The notes below the pieces were generated by a model. The model was not told the DNA's origin, ran no database searches, and saw nothing but the letters and a program-made list of their open reading frames with translations. Below are positions 45,101-56,984 of a DNA stretch of 64,000 bases, piece after piece (positions within the stretch are counted from its first letter, which is position 1; every line of letters starts with the position of its first letter). The translations under genes and the position numbers were made by a program. This DNA comes from Talpa occidentalis. Lineage: Eukaryota; Chordata; Mammalia; Eulipotyphla; Talpidae. Where the stretch lies: NCBI RefSeq assembly GCF_014898055.3, contig NW_023601104.1, positions 43,526,210 through 43,590,209 on the forward strand, read 5' to 3'.

Positions 45101-48100
45101 GTCATCTAAAATCCAGTTCCCTCTTACAGCTCAGAAATAGGTATCTATTTTTTAACAAAAAAGTCAGAATATAGAGCTCTCAATTTACTAAAATATTGTT
45201 TACAAACACAATTATCATTATGAATATTCTTATAAACACTCGACAGAAGCTATCAAGTGATATCAGTGCAACAAAGGCACACATTCATCATCCACGTGGC
45301 CTGGTCCCCAAGGATTCACCCTTGGTGTGGCATTTGTCCTTCAGCTCTGCTCTCAGTTAGTTCCTCCACTTAGGACAACAGCAAGAAAAACTGCCACCTT
45401 CATGATTTTATACTTAGTCCCTAGGTATATAGAGCAGTGATTTTTCAAGGTTTTTGTGATATGCTGGAAAATCACAACGATTTGCAATGTTGAGGGACCC
45501 TCATTATTCCTCCTGGGTAACTGTCATCTATCTACATGATCAACTGAAACAAACAGGAAATTCTAAGTGCATATCTGTTTCTGTGCCATGTGATCTAAAT
45601 AATTTCACGACTGCACTAATATGAGAAAAGAGACTATTTTCAGTTGCCTTTTAGGCTTAAATTGAGCGACATCAAAAACCAAAATGCTTCTTCTTAATCT
45701 TCCTATTTTGTAAGCCTGTGGTTGAAGTTTTTCTAAATATTGGACTCCAAAGGCCTAATTACTCAGAAAGAAAATTCAATTTCTTTAGGAAATTATCTCC
45801 CTCCTGCTTTTAGGAATCTAAGCTTTGCCAAACAGAGACAATAAATAGGACATAGCATATCTTTCTGCAGTGATTGGAAAAGCCAGTATACCATCTTTCA
45901 ACTTACAGTGTATATTACCAAATGGGGACTATTTTCTACAAAACATTAGAAGTTCTTTTCCATGTGTTGCTTAGCTTAGTGCTGGGGGTGGGGATCCTTG
46001 TATTTTGATAAAAAGGCATTAATTGAATTCCACAGCATGTCTGATCCAATCCTCAGAAAAAAAGTTATATCTTTCCAACAAGGGCTGGGTAGTGTAGCAG
46101 CTCTATGGAAGGGGGGTATAAAATGAACATGCACCTTGAGATACCTTATACTGTTTGGCACGGCAGCAATAATGAAACTGTGAAATAAGCTTCAGGACTG
46201 ATTTTTCTAATAGGCAACTTCAAAAAATATTTTTGCAGTTGAAAGCTGTTTTCAGAAAACTAGAGGCACAGAGTAAATGTTATTCCAAGGTCGCTGTGCT
46301 TGATTTCTGCTCTCAGTTTGGGTACTGCTTTTTTTCTGTCTTTCTTTTTAAATCCTTTTCCTGAAATATGGAAAAGTCCAAGATGCAGCTCTCTTAGGAT
46401 GTAGGCAAACCTGACACAGCGCTGTTTTCCATGAAGTATGAACTGGAGAGTGCAGGATTGGAGGGGGATTCAAGCTCAATATCCTGGAAAAATTTTTACT
46501 TGTGCTGTTTGGATTCAAAGAAGTTCTTTTAATATATATCGCTGAGCTTTCCCTAAAGTTGTCTACCGTGGTGGCTGTTACCTAAGCCTATTGTGTAACC
46601 ATTGCCCTTGGTCTACGGAAGGACACGTCTGTCTTTGCTCTTGATCATACCATCTGCCCACAGAAGGGAAATTTCCAGGCCAGTAATTACACTTTGCAAC
46701 ATCCACATTTCTCCCTCTCCCACTATGTAGCAGGCAGAGAATTACTGTCATGGCACAGGGATTACTGTTTACAAATCTGTCCTGTCCATTGGGAATTGTT
46801 CCCTTGGCAGGTGGTAGCAAGAGAGAGAGGCTGACATTTGGGATTCCCTCTCCTGCTAGGGCAGAAGCAGGTTCAGAAGGCCCAGAGATGTCCCTGACTT
46901 TGAATCACAGTGATTGATCCTACCAGGCTGGATACCCCAGTGGTGCTACTCCAGCAACCAGTACAGAAATGCCCTTCTTATCTCTGACAACACTGCCCGC
47001 TGTGCTGGAGTGATGACTCCCGAAGAGAACTAAAGGCATTTTCCGAATAGCACTGCCTTGAATGCAGAAATCTTTCCCAGACCTTCCCTGTGACTTCAAA
47101 CCCAGCCCGAGATAAACAGCTCTGCTCCAATCAAGTCAGAGGAAGTTAGTCAACACATCCTCTCTCTTCCTGACATGGGGGATTTTCTAGTAAGTCATAA
47201 TTCAATCCTTCATTAGAGAGAAGAGAAAAAATGTAAATTAAAATGATCTCAGCCAAGCCATTCCCAGCAGCAATAACTGAATTCTCTGCTGGCTAAACAA
47301 GAGGCAGCCAGACTCTATCAGAACCTCTCTGTTTGCTATCAGTTTAGACCACAATTAATTTAAAATTTTTTTACTTCCAAAGTAAAGTGAGGGAATACAA
47401 TAATCCCAATTTACTTTTTTAATAAAAAGCTTCACTGGAAAGGGTCCACTGGGAAAGCTCAGCCTGGGGCCAAGGTAATTCTCATCCTGAGGAGAAGCGC
47501 CTGTTTAAAATACAGAGTCACAGGACAGCCCAGCCCTGCTTCCCATCACGCTTCCTCTGGGCATAAGTGAATTCTTTTATCTTTTTTTTTTTCCTTTTAG
47601 GTTTTCAGAAAAGTAAAGTGGATTTGTAAACATTAGCAATCATTGTCTTTAAAATAGCAATTATAAGGAATTGGGAGGTCCTGCTAAATGAATATTCCCC
47701 AAATGCTACAGGGAACAGAGGGATTGAGTAGCAAACCATAAGACAAAATGTATCCAAACATATATTCAGAATGGCTCTGGGATCTCCTTGCAGAAGCAGT
47801 GGTATAGATCCAACATAGAGGGAACAGGATTGAAGAATTAGCAGTATAGAGGAGGAGGTACGGGTATCTGAAGCAGATAGTCTCAGAGAGCCTGCTCAAG
47901 AAGGTGGTTCTAGGTGGGGGAGAATCAACTGCTGGTCAGAGAAAATAGCTTTAAAGGTACAAAAGCAACTTGAGATTCTCTTAACTTGGGGGAAAGAACC
48001 AAACAGGACCATTTTGTGCAGCACCAGAACTAGGGCATTATTCAGGGTCATTCTTGGATATAGAGGAACAAGAGCCGAAGAAACTCGGTACAAGATGGAA

Positions 48101-48585
48101 GCAATATCACGAGAGCAAACTCCCCAATGACATCCTAGTACTCCAATCAAATGAAAAGAACCCTTATTTCAGCATGCCAATGATGATGACAATCACAGCT
48201 TTTGTTTCTATGACAACGCAAATTTGTTTCTCTTCCTGTCCCTCTGCCTCTTGTCAGGCTCCTTCCTTCCATCTGGATGTGTGGTCATGTCTCTGTGTCC
48301 CTGTGTGATCCGCCCCAGGCCTCCTCCCATCACACACATTCCAGTCCTCTATGTGTTCACCAGCGATCAGTAAGCAACTTCCCCATCAAACGCTGTCCTC
48401 CCTTTCAAAAACTCTACGGTTACATAACTACATGTCTGCCAGAAATCTTCACCTGCATTTCCTAAAGGCACTTGAAATTAAACACCATCATATCTAAAAT
48501 TAAACTGATACTCTTCAGCCTTTCCCCCATTCCACCCTGGAAAATTTGACTTTCTCTATTTCTCTTCACATTTTCACATTGCTAT
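42111..48585. other. Mostly unique-looking non-coding sequence
   Basis: I see no exon, RNA gene or confident repeat across 6.5 kb. It is the least repeat-rich part of the window. A 107-codon minus-strand frame (44679-45002) and an 84-codon frame (43715-43969) lack any domain. Part of 42470-42950 reads like an eroded interspersed element. The low repeat density allows regulatory or intronic unique DNA, but nothing in the sequence proves it. Confidence 0.45.
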
Positions 48586-48589
48586 TTGA

Positions 48590-48925
48590 TGTGCAGTGAA
48601 TTATGTCCTCCCAGACATCTGCCCATTCATTAGCTGAAGCTCTAAATTCCCAAGTGATGTCACTGGGAAGTGTGGACTTTGGGAGGTGATGAGGTCCTGA
48701 GTGTGGCCTCGTAACAGGGACTGTGCCTTTAAAAGAAGACACTCCAGACTCTCTCCCTAAATGTATACAAAAAAGAGGTCATGTGTGTGCAGTTAAGAGT
48801 ACAGACTTCAGAATGAATCCTACTTTTCCTGCACCCTATCTTGGACTTCCCAGCCTTTATAAGTGTGAGAAATAAATTTCTGTTGTTGAAGTCAGCCAGT
48901 CTATGGCAGCCCCAAAATAATACAC
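48590..48925 (+). repeat. MaLR solo LTR (MLT1-like)
   Basis: It carries 'gtggactttgggaggtgatgagg', 'agaagacactccagactctctccc', 'ccctatcttggacttcccagcctttataagtgtgagaaataaatttctgttgttgaa' and 'ccagtctatggcagcc', the signature order of an MLT1 LTR including its AATAAA. A short stretch replaces the usual central block. Confidence 0.88.
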
Positions 48926-49119
48926 TGTTCATCCAGTCATCCAGACATTCATTCAGTGTTAATTTCAGTCCCTTTTGACTCTCCTTACCCACAGTTAATC
49001 AACTTCTCATTCAAAGTCCTCACTGACTACATTTCTCTCTGACTTTCAAATATGTCCTCTTTGCTCTAATCCTACTGCTCATCTCCAATTCAGGTCATAC
49101 CATATCTTATCGGGACTAT

Positions 49120-49640
49120 TTTAGCAGCTTCATTAATAATCACTTTGCTTTGGGGCAGTTCATCTTGGTAACACTCCTACCCCAGCCCTCTCAGTCCTCC
49201 ATAGAGGTTCCACAGTCATCTTTCCAAAATGCAAAATCGACCACGTCATGCAATTGTTTAAAACTCTTCAATGTCTGATCAACAGCTTTAGGGCAAAATA
49301 CGAGCAGTTCAGTATTTTTAAAAAGACGTCATTGTTTGATCACCACTCATTTTCCAATTTTGTCCCCTGCCACATCATCCTGTAATACCAGATTATTTGT
49401 GCTTCCCTAAACACATCACTTTCTTTCATATTTTGCTGACTACTTATGTTGCTCCCTTCGTTTGAAATGCTATCTTCCTCAACATTGTCCCGGCAAATTT
49501 CTATGTATCCTTCAAAATGCAGCTCAAATGTCAACTTCTTTATAAAGCATTTTTCTAATCCTTCATTCTCTCACTATAATTTTCTACCTTTATAAAACCT
49601 CCCTTATTTTGAATAAGCCTCCTACAATATTGCAATTATT
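49120..49640 (+). repeat. L2 fragment
   Basis: 'cagtcatctttccaaaatgcaaaatcgaccacgtcatgc', 'ttaaaactcttcaatgtctgatcaac', 'gttgctcccttcgtttgaaatgctatcttcc' and 'tatccttcaaaatgcagctcaaatgtcaacttctttataaagc' follow L2 order. Confidence 0.75.
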
Positions 49641-50490
49641 TTAAATAAGTTTTAATAGATGCTTCTCACAAGTTTTGATTTATAATGCTTTTATTGTTAA
49701 TTTTAAAATATGTTATTATAGTTTGCTCTTTAATTCATTGCTTTTTTCTGAAAATTAATTTTAATTTCCAAACATAAAAATGTTCTCCTAGTTATTAACT
49801 CCTAGTTAAACTGCACTGATTAATAAGTTCTGTATTTTACTGACCTTTTGAAATATGCTAAAACTTCTTTTTTTGACCTATTAATTAGTCAAATTTGTAG
49901 ATATATCATGGGAGCTTTAAAACATTGTATGTTCTCTATTTGTTAGCTAAAGAACCCATAAGTGTTAGTTTAAGCTCAATGATGCCTTTTTATATGCTTG
50001 ATCTATAGGTTTCTGACAGAAACGTTAAAAATCTTTTAGTTTCCAGTTTTGTATATGTAGAACCTGTGCTAACAGGTACATACAACTTGTGACATTTATA
50101 TTCTGGAATATCCTAGAAATTTATTTTTTTATTATGTAATATCTTCATTTTTTCTATTAGTGTTTCTACTTTGGTATCACTTATAGAAATATTTAGGCCA
50201 TTTTTTCTGATTAATAGTTACTGTATGGTATATATGTTACATATATTGCATAGGGTATATTTTACATGCATTTCATTATATGTGTTTTTCATATAAGAAC
50301 TGATTATGCACATCTTTTCCCAACTTTGCATTCAGTGACATCATAGTAGTAGCTTAAAATAGGTCAAGTTGGAATTATTTACATCACAGAAACTGGCAAA
50401 TTCTACACATCAGGGCTTTTCCCTTTCAGAAGAAAATCGTTGTTGAACATTTTCTGTCACACCAGTGTATATATTTGTTATGACTATCAT
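49641..50490. other. AT-rich non-coding stretch
   Basis: Strongly AT-rich with no supported ORF. It has some resemblance to reversed old L1, but not enough to call. Confidence 0.4.
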
Positions 50491-50506
50491 TACATTTTGT
50501 GTTTTT

Positions 50507-50773
50507 TTTTAAGACTTTGTTTATATTTTTGCATAGAACAAATGGGATATAGGCCAGAGGTGCAGGGGGTGAGAGGATTCACCAGAGACAGAGAGGGGAG
50601 CAGAAAAGGTGGATCTACTGAAATACACTGCTAGGGGGAGCAGCAGGTGAGTCAAGAGAGGTTGGCTGCACCATGTGGGTCACCTCCCTGGTCGGGGATC
50701 AAACTCAGGCTGTTGTGGTGGGCCTTCACAGTGGTAGCACTGAGACTTAATCATTAGGCCGCCAGGGAGGCCC
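50507..50773 (-). repeat. tRNA-derived SINE, subtype A, minus strand
   Basis: The sense strand has the head gggcctccctggcggcctaa and the usual body, with a T-rich 5' end on the plus strand. Perfect target duplication acattttgtgttttt at 50492-50506 and 50774-50788. Confidence 0.93.
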
Positions 50774-50858
50774 ACATTTTGTGTTTTTAATATATCATTC
50801 TTCTTCTTACATTTTATTTCTCCTTTCTGTTCTTTTGAAAAAAGGCATTATATTTTAG

Positions 50859-51126
50859 GGGGCCTCCCTGGTGGCGCAAGGCATTAAGCACCGCACTATG
50901 AAGCAATCCACAGTCTGCAGCATGAGTTCAATCCCTGGCTAGCCAGGGAGCAACTCACATGGCTAAGCAGACCTCTCCTGACTCACCCGCTGCTCCCCTC
51001 AGCAGTGTATTTCATCAGTCTGCCTGTTCTGCTCCCCACTCTGTCTCTGGAGTATCTTCTCACCCCCCCCATACCTCTGGCCTGTACCCCAGTTCTTGTA
51101 TGCATAAATAAATAAATCTTTTAAAA
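50859..51126 (+). repeat. tRNA-derived SINE, subtype A, plus strand
   Basis: The head is ggggcctccctggtggcgca and a diverged B box (agttcaatccctgg) follows. The body holds the 'ctgctcccctcagcagtgta' hairpin-like core and the tail is gcataaataaataaatctttt. It inserted within 100 bp of the SINE at 50507-50773 in the opposite orientation, so the pair forms an inverted repeat. Confidence 0.93.
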
Positions 51127-51149
51127 TAAATAAATGAAATAAAATAAAT

Positions 51150-51800
51150 AGTAGATTACCCTTATGTGTCTACACCCGTCCTCCTGCTGCCTTCCACCTG
51201 ACCTGGCACACTTGCAGCTCAGAACCCGGTCTTAAAGCAGTTTTCCAGATTTCCTTACCTGAAGTGATAGTTGTATTATCACAGGTGATAATATTTGCTT
51301 ATTAGTCCTTCTGATGGAGGAAATATTTTTAAATAATAGTTTTTCTGACCAGAATTAACAGGTGCTTATGGTTAACATATAGGAACATATTAAGAAAAAA
51401 CAAAAAAAAATCTAAATCCCACCCATATAAAGTATATTTTTATAATTATATAAATGAAATTTAATTTATTACTCTCTAAGCATTATTCAGGACAGCTAAA
51501 CTTATTTAGAAAAATAATTCTAAAGATGTATAACATTATGAGTTGGAGAAATCACAATTGATAAAGTCATTTCTCTATTGTTGGATATTTAATTTACTTC
51601 AATTTTTATTGGGATATTAAAAAGTCACGCCAATTACAGTATATATTATTTGTAGACATATATCCCTCACATATTTGTAATTTTCTCCTTATAAAGCATT
51701 TCTTCAAATGGAATAATTCTTTCTAAGAACTTCTAAGAAACTACTGTTTCTTATTTTCAAATTTCACCATAGAAAGACCACATTAATATATACACCTATC
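51150..51800. other. AT-rich non-coding stretch between SINEs
   Basis: No ORF and no named repeat recognised. Confidence 0.5.
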
Positions 51801-51801
51801 A

Positions 51802-52030
51802 GGGCCTCCCCGGTGGCGCAGCAGTTGAGCGCTGGGTTGCGAAGCTGCCCGCAGCCTCTGTAGCGCCGGTTCGATCCACAGCTGCTCCCCGGCCACTGGA
51901 GGAGGGTCCCACATGGCGCGCAGACCTCTCCTGCCGCCTGCTGCCCCCTCAGCAGTGTACTTCGGTCCTTCTGCCTGCCCCCGCTCTGGCTCTGGTGAAT
52001 TCTCTCACCCTTGCTTCTGACTGTATATAT
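51802..52030 (+). repeat. tRNA-derived SINE, subtype B, plus strand
   Basis: The head is gggcctccccggtggcgcag with a ggttcgatcc B box and a CpG-rich body. It ends in an (ATAA)/(TA) run at about 52024-52068 instead of the usual aaatcttt. Similar flanks (tatacacctatca before, tatatacctatca after) suggest the target duplication. Confidence 0.9.
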
Positions 52031-52635
52031 AAATATAAATATAAATATATATATATATATATTATATATACCTATCAATACTATGCCAAATGCCGAGCTA
52101 TAAATATAATATTTTATAATTGACTCTGGAATTTAATATTTTTCATCCTGTTCTATTTTTTTCTTATTCAGTGGCTTAGAAGAGGCAAAGAAAAGAAATT
52201 GAATTCTTCAGGATACATATTGGAATATTAAAATGGTTAAGTAGATATTATTTGGATTTTATCTTAAGGAAAATAATTCTTCCAAGTCTGGTACTCTCTA
52301 TATTCTCCAATAAAATGTAAGGAAACATATGAGGTGACACCAGGTGAGAAATGCACACCATTTCCTAAAAGCCAGGAACACTTGATACTACAACTTATCT
52401 TTAGCTCTTTTGTTTTGTGTTTCTGCAGGAACTAAGACCACACAGACCACCATTTATCAAAATCATACATTTCCTAGACCTGTGTACATACCAATCTACC
52501 ATGTCAAGTACTATAATGAGTATTTTTATTTCAATTGTAATGGGAAGAGTTGATGATATAAATACCTGAATCACATGATTTTGGTCAACAGTCTTACATG
52601 TGAATCATTCTTTTCCTTATAAATATTCTTTTTCT

Positions 52636-52896
52636 GGGACCTCCCTGGTGACACAGGGCTTAAGTCTCAGCACTATCAAGCCACTGAAACATGAGTTCTA
52701 TCCCTGGCCAGGGAGATAACCCACGTGGACAGAAGACCTCTCCAGTCCCACCCACTGCTCCTCTCAGCAGTGTATTGCAGTAGATCCGACTGTTCTGCTC
52801 CCCACTCTGTCTCTGGTGAATCCTCTCACCTCCCTATGACTCTGGCTTACACCCCAGTTCTTGTATGCATAAATAAATAAAATAAATCTTCAAAAA
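52636..52896 (+). repeat. tRNA-derived SINE, subtype A, plus strand
   Basis: The head is gggacctccctggtgacaca, the B box is decayed, the body is standard and the tail is gcataaataaataaaataaatctt. Imperfect target duplication (atattctttttctg and atattcctctttttctg). Older than subtype B copies by its divergence. Confidence 0.9.
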
Positions 52897-52971
52897 ATAT
52901 TCCTCTTTTTCTGAAAAAATACAGTGAAATTTGAATACTCAGTCAAGGGTAACCCCCCCACACACACACAC

Positions 52972-53253
52972 TTTTTTTTTTTTAAGATTTATTAATTTAT
53001 TCAAGCACTGGGTACAGTCAGAAGCATGGGAGGGTGAGTGAATTCATCAGAGCCAGAGTGGGGAGCAGAACAGGTAGACTGATGAAGTACACTGCTGAGG
53101 GGAGCAGCAGACGCGGCAGGAGAGGTCTGCGTGCCATGTGGGACCCTCGCCTGTGGCTGGGGATCAAGCCGGTGCTGCAGAGGCTGCAGGCAGCTTTGCA
53201 GCCCAGAGCTCAACTGCTGCGCCACGGGGGAGGCTGCGCCACTGGGGAGGCCC
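52972..53253 (-). repeat. tRNA-derived SINE, subtype B, minus strand, with duplicated head
   Basis: The tail is a T-run on the plus strand then aagatttattaatttatt. The body is subtype B. The head is unusual: a 17-bp unit (gctgcgccac(g/t)ggggag) is repeated in tandem at 53216-53232 and 53233-53249. Flanking C/CA-rich sequence blurs the target duplication. Confidence 0.88.
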
Positions 53254-53259
53254 AGCCCC

Positions 53260-54745
53260 CACACTATTATAATATAGTTAGTCTCCCATTTTTTTGTTCT
53301 CAGTGTCAATAGCAATCTTCAGTTCATTGTCTTCTAAAGCATTTTAAGATTATCTGTGTGTAGTTACCAGATTAACCATTTGAATTAACCCAATATAATG
53401 ACAAAACTAATTGAGCTCAATTTATTTCAGAGAATGGACACATTTGGTCACTTGTTTTGAATAATGGAAAGACAATTAAATCTCCTTACTGTCTACATTA
53501 AAAGTTACAGGCTACTCTGTGTTTCCTCAAAATCAAAGTAACACACTTTTTCTATCTTTTCCTGTTTCTTTTTTGAATTATTTAAAAGTTTTCACCAAAA
53601 ATGTTCAGCTATGAAGATTAAACTTGACCACTACATTCTAAGAAATGTCTGACTAGGTCTGAATATAACAGAATGAGAATCATAACCTCTGAGTCTAATT
53701 AGGCACTTAGCTAATAAAAATAATAAAATTTGCATTTTTGAAAGCTTGGACTGTTAAAAGAAAAAATGTCATACCATAGTCTCCAGTAGTCAATTTTCTG
53801 TGGTGTTAAATAAAAGATAAGATTAAGTTTAAAAAATATGGTAATGTGACGCATGATTAAGAATGCAATAAAGAAATTAATGCTTGCATGCACGCTTTTA
53901 AAGTATGTTCAATATTTACAACGCATTCATAGAATAAGTTATTCATAAGTGAGAAGTCTGTCTACTTTCCTTGGTGAGCAAAAATTGAAGGGATTAGTTT
54001 TTCCTTTCCTCCCATGAAATCCTCCCTCTCTGCAGCAAAATAAACAAAAACCCAATTCATTTCTTAATTATTTGTTTGGTTGCAAGAAAAGAGGGGTTTC
54101 AGGATATTCCACTATATTTCAGTAAAGGGCACTGCTACAAGATGAAAAGAGCCTCATCTTCACAAAATAGTTGTAAGAGAAGATGATAAAATTACTGAGA
54201 ATGAATGAAGATTCACCTCTCCATAAAAAAAAAATTAATAACTGTGTAAGAGGTAGCCATGATCTTATGCAACATCTGTCACTATTGTGTCTCTATGATC
54301 ACATGATATCCAAAGGAAATTTGTTGCTTCCATATATGAACACTTCAGATTTGAATCTGTTTTTAGATTGAGGATAAAATATGTTCATTCATTTTCAAAT
54401 TACAAGAAAGATGAGAAAATAGTATTTCATCCTTTTAAAAGAAAAATCAACTTCCCTTGTGCTGGCTTTGTGCAAATATTAAAATTTTAAAGAGCACTTA
54501 TGACATTATCATCTTTAGCGGAGTAGGAAAATGAACTTGGGTTTAAGGGTTTTACTTTATCAGTTGTGAGAACCTCAGCAGGAACTGGACTCTCATCTAA
54601 CTTGGTTCAAAAAGACATAGTGACTCCAAACACCACCTTCTTTCCCTTACCTTTTGTGTAAGTCAGGAAAGCATATGGTCACACACTATAACTTGCCACA
54701 AACATTAATAGCCTCAATCCATCTTGGGCCCTATGCTGTAGTTCT
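53260..54745. other. Non-coding AT-rich stretch
   Basis: No supported ORF, RNA gene or named repeat. Confidence 0.5.
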
Positions 54746-54761
54746 AGAGTTTGAGATTCAG

Positions 54762-55029
54762 GGGCCTCCTTGGTGGCGCAAGTGATTAAGACGCAACCTA
54801 TGAAGCTGTCTGCAGCCACTGCAGCACGAGTTTGATCCCTGGCCAGGAAGCTACCCACATGGAGCTGCAAACCTCTCCTGGTTCACCTGCTACTCCCCTC
54901 AGCAGTGTACTTTAGTCAGTCTGCCTGTTCTGCTCCCCACTCCGTCTCTGGTGAATCCTCTAACCCCCACATCTCTGGCCTGTACAGCAGTTCTTGTATG
55001 CAAAAATAAATATATCTTTAAAAAAAAAA
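54762..55029 (+). repeat. tRNA-derived SINE, subtype A, plus strand
   Basis: The head is gggcctccttggtggcgcaa, the body standard and the tail gcaaaaataaatatatcttt plus A's. A perfect 16-bp target duplication agagtttgagattcag lies at 54746-54761 and 55030-55045. Confidence 0.95.
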
Positions 55030-55045
55030 AGAGTTTGAGATTCAG

Positions 55046-56750
55046 GAGTAAGAGCAGAGCAAAATAAATGGTAGGATATAGTATGAAATGAATTTACTGT
55101 TTCCACAAGAGTAAAAATTAGGGTAAGTCTACAAACCAAAGGACCATCCTCTGTCAATTTGGGGTGCCCTCCTTGGATACTCTCAGGATCCACTGGCACT
55201 GTAAACAGATGTACGGAGTAGGTGGAAACTTCCACATTAGCTTTCTCCACATGCCTGGAAAGCAAATACTGTCCTCTTTGTATGTCCTACTTTCAGGTGT
55301 TAATGCTGATTCTTCTTTTTTAATTCCATAAGATGTCAGGAGCAACAAATGAGTAAACAACCTTCTCCATCCAAAGGTGTCATGTAGACAGTACAAACAC
55401 CATACTCTGCATCAACCTCGGCTGGATGTTAACTGAGATCAGTCAGAGATGACCTCAAATGTAGCCAAGTTTATGGGCCTAATTAAAAGAGAAAGTTCAT
55501 ATTTTACAATGTTCACAAGCTTATTTGCAGTGAGACTCTTTATTGTCATGAAATCCTTCCTCAATTTAAGTTGCTTATCTCAGCCTCTAGATTTCCTTTA
55601 AAGGAACTCTCTTAATGTTCAAAATCACAGTCAGAAAGCAGGATTAGCCTGCAATAGCTCCGATTTCCCAAGGGAGATGAAATGGGTCTTCTGATTAATG
55701 TCTTGTTGGGTGTGTATCACTTACCCAAAGCAGAGAAGCCTGTTGTGGAATAGAAATGTCTTTGATGTAGGCTATTTACTGTCATGTTCTCACTTTCCCG
55801 GGAGACTCTGAAGTGGTTCTGCTGCTGATGGTGTCCTTGCTCCCAAGGAGAGACCTGTTAATCAAGTATCAGGATCAGTCTCACTGCTAAATTTTGTGTC
55901 CCATGGGTTGATTGGACAGTTGGTGGTGAGATGAATTAGTATGAACATATCACCTGTCAGTTAAAACTAAATACCTCTACTTAGTTAAAAAAAGGGGGGG
56001 GGGTGGAGGGGGACTTAAAGACACAGAACACCAGGAAGCCAAGAATAGAAACCCTCAAAATTACATTTAAGTGAGAAGTGATTGCTGATGGAGACTAAGA
56101 TCAACTAGAATGATACAAGGAAACTAGCAGACCAAGAAGAGGAATGTTGCCTGCAAATCCCTACTATGCAATGCAAAATTTCCATAATCAGCACAAAATT
56201 GAACACCTACTAGCTCATATAGCTCTGCTCGAACCGGACAGAATACGGGAAACTCTGCAACAGGAACTCCGAATGCCAGTATTACTTTCATTCAGAGACT
56301 TGAACTGAGTATTACATCCTTATTAAATTCAAAAATGTTTCAAAAATGTTTTTTTTCCTGGTTTTTATAAGTTGTGTGGACTTGGTTCTGCCTTGGATTG
56401 CTTCATTTGTGTATATGATAAGATGAATTACTTGGTGAAAATATTAGTGTTTGGACTGGAGTTTAGTTTGGTTCAAAAAGTCATTCAAGTTGGTCTGATT
56501 TGGAATTCAAGCTTTTCCAAGGTGAATTATTGCTCCAATATACTGCTTCCAAGTTGGTACATAGCAATAGCAGAACCCAAAGGGATACGGTGAGAAGCAT
56601 ATGCCTAATACACTACTTTGAATGAGAAAAATCGAAACTTTTAATTATATTCCCAAAAGGTCCAGTACATAAAATTTGATCAGCAATTCCTTATTCCCAC
56701 AGTAAGGTGTGGTAATATTTTGAATGAAACAAAACTATGTAGGCACCACA
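55046..56750. other. Non-coding stretch with a G-run
   Basis: No supported gene. An A-run followed by ten G's and further G clusters lies at about 55988-56012. The 80-101 codon minus-strand frames near 54960-55400 overlap the SINE and have no domain. Confidence 0.45.
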
Positions 56751-56984
56751 ACTTCGGGGTGTATTAAAGTTAAATTTCAAGTACTCTGGTCAACCATTGT
56801 AGAGGATTATTGGGGCTTTGGTGGTGAGTGTGGTATGATAACATACATGTAGAAGTGTAAGTCTATACCCCTAAAACATACACAGTATTTTAAGTGGATT
56901 TTACTTTAATAAATACAATTTAAAAAATACTTTGGTAATGAATATGAGTATTAAAATGTCCTTTTTGAAAATGTATCTGATTTT

